Below are positions 13,546 to 17,588 of a stretch of DNA of 17,588 bases, one piece after another. Source of the DNA: an uncultured Bacillota bacterium (GTDB lineage: Bacteria > Bacillota_I > Bacilli_A > RF39 > UBA660); the NCBI GenBank assembly GCA_948466105.1, contig CAOJZR010000002.1:1-17588 (forward strand). Direction: 5' to 3'. The notes below the pieces were generated by a model that saw only the letters and a list, made by a program, of their open reading frames with translations, ran no database searches and had not been told where the DNA came from. Every line of letters starts with the position of its first letter. Positions within the stretch are counted from its first letter, which is position 1. Made by a program: the position numbers and the translations under genes.

Positions 13546-14525
13546 ATAACAAAATTCCAAGCACTCTTACACATATCCTCTAAATTTTTCTCAGCTTTAA
13601 AACCTAATTCTTTACTTGCCTTAGAAGGATTAGCATAACAAGAGGCTATATCTCCAGCTCGTCTTTCAACAATTTTATAAGGCACTTTTACCTGATTGAC
13701 TTTTTCAAAAGTATGAATTATATCTAAAACACTATAGCCTATTCCTGTACCTAAATTATAATAATAAAGACCACTATTCAATTTATTCAAAGCAAGCAAA
13801 TGCCCATATGCTAAATCACAAACATGAATATAATCTCTTACCCCAGTACCATCACTGGTATCATAATCAGCACCAAAAATAGATAATACTGGAAGTTCTC
13901 CACTAGCTACTTTTAAAATATAAGGCATCAAATTATTCGGAGTATTATTAGGATCATCTCCAATTAAACCACTTTTATGGGCACCAATCGGATTAAAATA
14001 GCGTAATATAACAATACTCCAGTTTTGATCTGAAATATATAAATCTTTTAACATTCCTTCAATAATTAGTTTTGTTGTACCATAAGGATTAGTTGTATTT
14101 AGTGGGCAATCTTCAGTAAGTGGTAATACTTTAGGCTTACCATAGACTGTCGCACTACTAGAAAATACTAGCTTTTTACAATTATACTTATTCAATAATT
14201 CACATAACACTATTGTACTAAGCAAATTATTCTCATAATATTTAAGTGGTTTTTCAACACTCTCTCCTACTGCCTTATATCCTGCGAAATGAATAGCTAC
14301 ATCTATTTTATGATTTTTAAAAACTTGTTCTAATGCATCTTTATCACATACATCAATGTTATAAAAAGGAAAGTTCTTACCAGTTATTTTGTTTATATTA
14401 TCAATAACGGTCATTTTTGAATTAACTAAATTATCAACAACTACAATTTCATAGTCATTGTTTAAAAGTTCAACGCAAGTATGTGAACCAATATATCCAA
14501 GACCACCTGTTACTAATACTCTCAC
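13533..14525 (-). CDS. galE: UDP-glucose 4-epimerase
   Basis: NAD-dependent short-chain dehydrogenase that interconverts UDP-glucose and UDP-galactose, supplying galactose for surface polysaccharides or channelling dietary galactose. The 330 residues are typical. The Rossmann motif is TGGLGYIG (6-13). The catalytic Ser is in SSSATVYG (Ser124), and the YxxxK pair is Tyr148 and Lys152 in NPYGTTK. RYFNPIGAH and GDPNNTPNNLMPYI follow as in the family. It starts at GTG (14525), three bases after the murC stop, with only weak purine-rich sequence in front, so translation probably depends on coupling to murC. No gal operon genes are nearby, which favours an envelope-polysaccharide role; UDP-N-acetyl sugars as substrates cannot be ruled out. 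Confidence 0.95.
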   Translation of the reverse strand: MRVLVTGGLGYIGSHTCVELLNNDYEIVVVDNLVNSKMTVIDNINKITGKNFPFYNIDVCDKDALEQVFKNHKIDVAIHFAGYKAVGESVEKPLKYYENNLLSTIVLCELLNKYNCKKLVFSSSATVYGKPKVLPLTEDCPLNTTNPYGTTKLIIEGMLKDLYISDQNWSIVILRYFNPIGAHKSGLIGDDPNNTPNNLMPYILKVASGELPVLSIFGADYDTSDGTGVRDYIHVCDLAYGHLLALNKLNSGLYYYNLGTGIGYSVLDIIHTFEKVNQVKVPYKIVERRAGDIASCYANPSKASKELGFKAEKNLEDMCKSAWNFVIKNR

Positions 14526-14528
14526 TAT

Positions 14529-15839
14529 CTACTTATCTTGACTTTCTATTAGCTTTTCTTCATAAGCCTTTTGCAAAACATAAATATCTTTACTACTCAT
14601 AAAAATAATAACTGCATTTTTATGTTCTAAAAGTTTATCAACCATGTCATTATTAATATATTCACCATTTTCTAATTTTTCTAAAATAACTTCATATGTT
14701 ACATCATCATAGCCATCTTCTTCACGATCAACCCCAACATCCATGATATAGGCTTTATCAGCTAAATTAAGGGCTTCAGCAAATTCATCAGCAAATTCTT
14801 TAGTCCTTGATAATGTATGTGTTTTTAAAACAGCTACTATTTCTTTATCAGGATACTTTTGGCGCGCTCCTTTAATTGTCACTTTGACTTCAGTAGGATG
14901 ATGGGCATAATCATCAATAGTAACAATATCACCAATAACATTTTCTTTAAAACGGCGTTTAGCTCCTTTAAACGTTTTTAAACTCTTAGCCACTTCTTTA
15001 GCATCAATACGTTCATAATAGCAAAGACCAATAACTGCTAGGGAATTTAAAAGCATATATTTACCATATAAAGGTAAATCAAAATGACCATAATAATTAT
15101 CTTCAACAAATACATCAAAACTTGTACCTGTTTCACTATAAACAACATCTTTAGCTACTATATCATTATCCTCATCTAATCCATAATAAAAAATTGGTTT
15201 ATTTATTTCAAGCGAATGTGTATAAGGATCATCACCACAAGCAATAACCATTTTTTCAGCTAAGTTAGCATAACTTACAAAAGCATCAATATAATCTGAA
15301 ATGTTTTTATAATAATCAATATGATCTAATTCAATATTAGTTATTATTGCATAATATGGACTATACTCTAAAAAATGTCTTTTATATTCACAGGCTTCTA
15401 AAGCTAAAAAATCATTTTCTTTACTAGCAAAACCACTACCATCACCAATTAAATAGTTACAACCTTTTAAAGCACCTAAAACATGGGCAAGCATTGATGT
15501 AGTGGTTGTTTTACCATGACATCCTGCTACAGTTATCGTTTTAAACATTTTTGTAAAACGCCCAACCATTTCCTGATAAGTATATATTTTTAAGTTCAAT
15601 GCCATTGCTTTTTTTACTTCAACATTGCTTTCTGTAAAAGCATTACCTTTTACAATAACCATATCTTCTTTAATATTATTTTCATCAAAAGGTAAAATTG
15701 TAATACCTTTTTCTACTAAACCATCCTCAGTAAAAAAATGATTTGGTTTATCACTTCCTTGTACTTCATAGCCTAAACTTTTCATAATTTGTGCAAGTGC
15801 ACTCATGCCTGTTCCTTTTATACCTATAAAATGATACAT
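14529..15839 (-). CDS. murC: UDP-N-acetylmuramate--L-alanine ligase
   Basis: Cytoplasmic ATP-dependent ligase that adds the first amino acid, L-alanine, to UDP-MurNAc in peptidoglycan synthesis. At 436 residues it is the usual size. The N-terminal UDP-binding motif is GIKGTGMSALA (6-16). The ATP-binding P-loop is AGCHGKTTTT (105-114), with Cys where many homologues have Thr or Ala. The ITNIELDHIDYY block (166-177) and DDYAHHPTE near 305 mark the central and C-terminal Mur-ligase domains. The ATG at 15839 follows a strong AAGGAGGG. It starts 28 bases after the tadC-like gene with no promoter or terminator between, so it seems to be read from the pilus-platform operon and is itself coupled to galE. 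Confidence 0.96.
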   Translation of the reverse strand: MYHFIGIKGTGMSALAQIMKSLGYEVQGSDKPNHFFTEDGLVEKGITILPFDENNIKEDMVIVKGNAFTESNVEVKKAMALNLKIYTYQEMVGRFTKMFKTITVAGCHGKTTTTSMLAHVLGALKGCNYLIGDGSGFASKENDFLALEACEYKRHFLEYSPYYAIITNIELDHIDYYKNISDYIDAFVSYANLAEKMVIACGDDPYTHSLEINKPIFYYGLDEDNDIVAKDVVYSETGTSFDVFVEDNYYGHFDLPLYGKYMLLNSLAVIGLCYYERIDAKEVAKSLKTFKGAKRRFKENVIGDIVTIDDYAHHPTEVKVTIKGARQKYPDKEIVAVLKTHTLSRTKEFADEFAEALNLADKAYIMDVGVDREEDGYDDVTYEVILEKLENGEYINNDMVDKLLEHKNAVIIFMSSKDIYVLQKAYEEKLIESQDK

Positions 15840-15867
15840 ATAAAACCCTCCTTAACTAAATTTATGT

Positions 15868-16572
15868 TTATATTTCTAAAAAATTAAGTATAAATGGTCC
15901 TAAAACCAACATTAAAATTAATGGAACAATAAATATTACAGATATAATACTTATTTTGTTAGGAATTTTATTAATCTGTCCTTTTATTTCTAATATTTGC
16001 TTATCACGTAAAAATTCAATTTGATTATACATCGTTTCAATAATACTATTTCCAAAAATATTAGTTTGTGTAATATTTAAAATAATATTATTAATTGTTT
16101 CTGATGGAATTCTTTTTTTCATATCTTCTAATGCTTCAATTAAAGATTTCCCAAACTTCATCTCAAAAAGTGTTTTTTTAAATTCTTCTGATATTTCTGA
16201 ATCAACATTAAAACATGTTACTTCTAACGAATTTTCTAAATTTCTTCCTGACTCTAAAGTAAGAGTTAAAATTTCAAAAAAGTGCAATGCTTCATTATCT
16301 AATTTGTGCATTCTTCTTTTAAGGGGCACTGTTATATAACAAAAGTAAAATAGATAATACCAAATAATTGTTATAAAAGGAGCGATAATATAACCACTTT
16401 TAAATATATAAAGACTGATTAAAAAAATCATAAATGATGATAATATTCTTGTTGTAACAAAAGTAGCTGTATCCATTTTACTACTTTTAAGCATCATGAT
16501 TTTCTCATCAATTTTAATTATTTGATCTTTTTTGTACATTCTATAAATAAGCGAATTTTGTTTTAAATGCAT
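15868..16572 (-). CDS. TadC-like type II secretion system F-domain protein
   Basis: Inner-membrane platform protein of a Tad/Flp-type pilus or secretion machine; with its TadB-like partner it couples the ATPase to pilin assembly. It has 234 residues. Two hydrophobic stretches near residues 45-90 precede the cytoplasmic T2SSF domain (ALHFFEILTLTLESGRNLEN, then EEFKKTLFEMKFGKSLIEAL, FGNSIIETM), followed by a final membrane segment (about 210-232). The ATG at 16572 is one base from the stop of the upstream gene, and the ribosome site is weak (GTGAG), which suggests translational coupling. TadC rather than TadB is assigned from order and size. The ATPase and prepilin peptidase must lie outside the window. 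Confidence 0.85.
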   Translation of the reverse strand: MHLKQNSLIYRMYKKDQIIKIDEKIMMLKSSKMDTATFVTTRILSSFMIFLISLYIFKSGYIIAPFITIIWYYLFYFCYITVPLKRRMHKLDNEALHFFEILTLTLESGRNLENSLEVTCFNVDSEISEEFKKTLFEMKFGKSLIEALEDMKKRIPSETINNIILNITQTNIFGNSIIETMYNQIEFLRDKQILEIKGQINKIPNKISIISVIFIVPLILMLVLGPFILNFLEI

Positions 16573-16573
16573 A

Positions 16574-17557
16574 TTACATTCTCACTTTCATAATTTTACT
16601 TACCACAATTACATATATAATATAATATATAAGCATCAATAACACCATTATCAATCCTAATGTAGATGTAAAGAAAGGTTGAAAATATTCAGGATTAACA
16701 AGAGAAATAAAGATTATAAATAAAAACGGCACTAAAAATAAAACAAAAATAATGATTTTAGAACTTCCTGTTAATGAATTTAGTTCTAAACGTAATTTTT
16801 TCTTATTAAAAAGTGATTTTTCAATAGAACTAAACACTTTAATAATATTTCCGCCTGTTTTATTTAAAATCGATAAAGATGCAGTTAGATAAGTTACTTC
16901 CTCTAAATTGATACGTTCATTAAAGCGTTTAAAAACGACATCAATATTTAAGCCAAAAGACAACTCTAAATGCATTTTTTTAAACTCTTCACTTATAGGA
17001 CCTGAAAGCTCATGCGCAACTAAATCAATAGCTTGCAAAATACTTCTTCCTGACTTAAAAGCATTATTCATAATAATAATAGCTTGCAGTAAATCATTTT
17101 CTAATTTATTGCGATAAATTCTATATTTAAAAATATATATAACATCGGGTAAAAAGAATCCAATTAATAATAGTGGCAATATTTCATATGATTTTAAGGT
17201 TTGAAATTGTAGAGCTTTGGTAAAAACAGCAATCAGAAGAAAAACAATCGAAATGATGATTTTACTTGCAACAAACTCATTTCCTTCCTTATAAACAGTA
17301 TTAACAATATTGACATATTTATCATAGTGTCGACTAAATTTAACTATAATAACAGATTTGCTAGTTATATTTTTAATGTATTGTATGATTTTTAAATATA
17401 ATTTAATCACATTATCAAATAAAGATTTATTATTGTCAACTAATGGTTCTATAGTAAACTTAGATATTTTTTTTTCGAAATCAACACTTTTTTGATATTT
17501 ATAAATTAAATAAATAATTAATACCATTATAATAAATATTATGCCTTGAATGAACAT
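16574..17557 (-). CDS. TadB-like type II secretion system F-domain protein
   Basis: First of two tandem platform proteins of a Tad/Flp-type pilus or secretion system. It has 327 residues from the ATG at 17557. There is an N-terminal membrane helix (3-20), two hydrophobic segments near 95-145, and the T2SSF domain (LLQAIIIMNNAFKSGRSILQ, then EEFKKMHLELSFGLNIDVVF, LNKTGGNIIKVFSSIE). Two C-terminal membrane segments follow (about 260-320). The start is uncertain: no ribosome site precedes 17557, and the frame is open upstream to the window edge (DVVGNTYPL before the Met), so the true start may lie outside. Gene order is tadB-tadC-murC-galE on one strand with gaps of 1, 28 and 3 bases. Confidence 0.86.
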   Translation of the reverse strand: MFIQGIIFIIMVLIIYLIYKYQKSVDFEKKISKFTIEPLVDNNKSLFDNVIKLYLKIIQYIKNITSKSVIIVKFSRHYDKYVNIVNTVYKEGNEFVASKIIISIVFLLIAVFTKALQFQTLKSYEILPLLLIGFFLPDVIYIFKYRIYRNKLENDLLQAIIIMNNAFKSGRSILQAIDLVAHELSGPISEEFKKMHLELSFGLNIDVVFKRFNERINLEEVTYLTASLSILNKTGGNIIKVFSSIEKSLFNKKKLRLELNSLTGSSKIIIFVLFLVPFLFIIFISLVNPEYFQPFFTSTLGLIMVLLMLIYYIIYVIVVSKIMKVRM

Positions 17558-17588
17558 TAGTGGGTAAGTATTACCAACTACATCTATA

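Noticed and set aside
16908..17117. Plus-strand reading frame inside the TadB-like gene
   Set aside because: Antisense to a recognised T2SSF domain, with no promoter or ribosome site.

Overview
The window is very A+T-rich DNA that reads as chromosome of a low-G+C Bacillota, class Bacilli in the broad sense. The supporting evidence is an RNA polymerase delta subunit (rpoE), the DUF1934-argS-rpoE gene order, a GerQ-type spore coat protein, a Gram-positive style LexA and strong AGGAGG/AGGTGA ribosome-binding sites. The code looks standard: every tryptophan I checked is TGG, most stops are TAA or TAG, and one gene stops at TGA. GerQ suggests a spore-former or a recent descendant of one. An uncultured gut-type Bacilli is a reasonable guess, but the sequence alone does not settle the lineage. 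I see no rRNA, tRNA, CRISPR array, insertion sequence or prophage.

Left part (1-3740): a transketolase cut by the left edge (- strand), tag (3-methyladenine DNA glycosylase I, - strand), the divergent lexA, then a YigZ/IMPACT-family gene. The tag and lexA promoters face apart, and an imperfect palindrome lies between their -35 boxes, including a LexA-box-like core. The pair is therefore a candidate SOS unit.

Centre (3740-7160, - strand): a 739-residue type IV prepilin-like protein with a large secreted region, preceded by a spacer of about 650 bp. The spacer contains repeated AAGATTAAGAC elements and a small 53-codon reading frame. That frame is interrupted by a run of ten G (sense strand). 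With nine G it is open to a natural stop; with ten it ends after 23 codons. This looks like a phase-variable (slipped-strand) small gene, or a sequencing artefact, and is the most unusual feature here. Upstream is rpoE with its own promoter and terminator.

Right-centre (7163-13370): a DUF1934-argS operon (-), a class A penicillin-binding protein (+), a small HTH-like protein of unknown role (-), pduL phosphotransacylase (-), gerQ (+) and a LemA-family membrane protein (+).

Right end (13533-17588, - strand): a tightly packed run of tadB-like, tadC-like, murC and galE. No terminator or promoter is visible between the two pilus membrane-platform genes and the two cell-envelope genes. The platform proteins may serve the large prepilin encoded about 10 kb away. 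Together the window combines envelope building (PBP, MurC, GalE, LemA), a pilus or secretion apparatus, DNA repair control (LexA, Tag), core expression (ArgRS, delta) and central carbon metabolism (transketolase, PduL).
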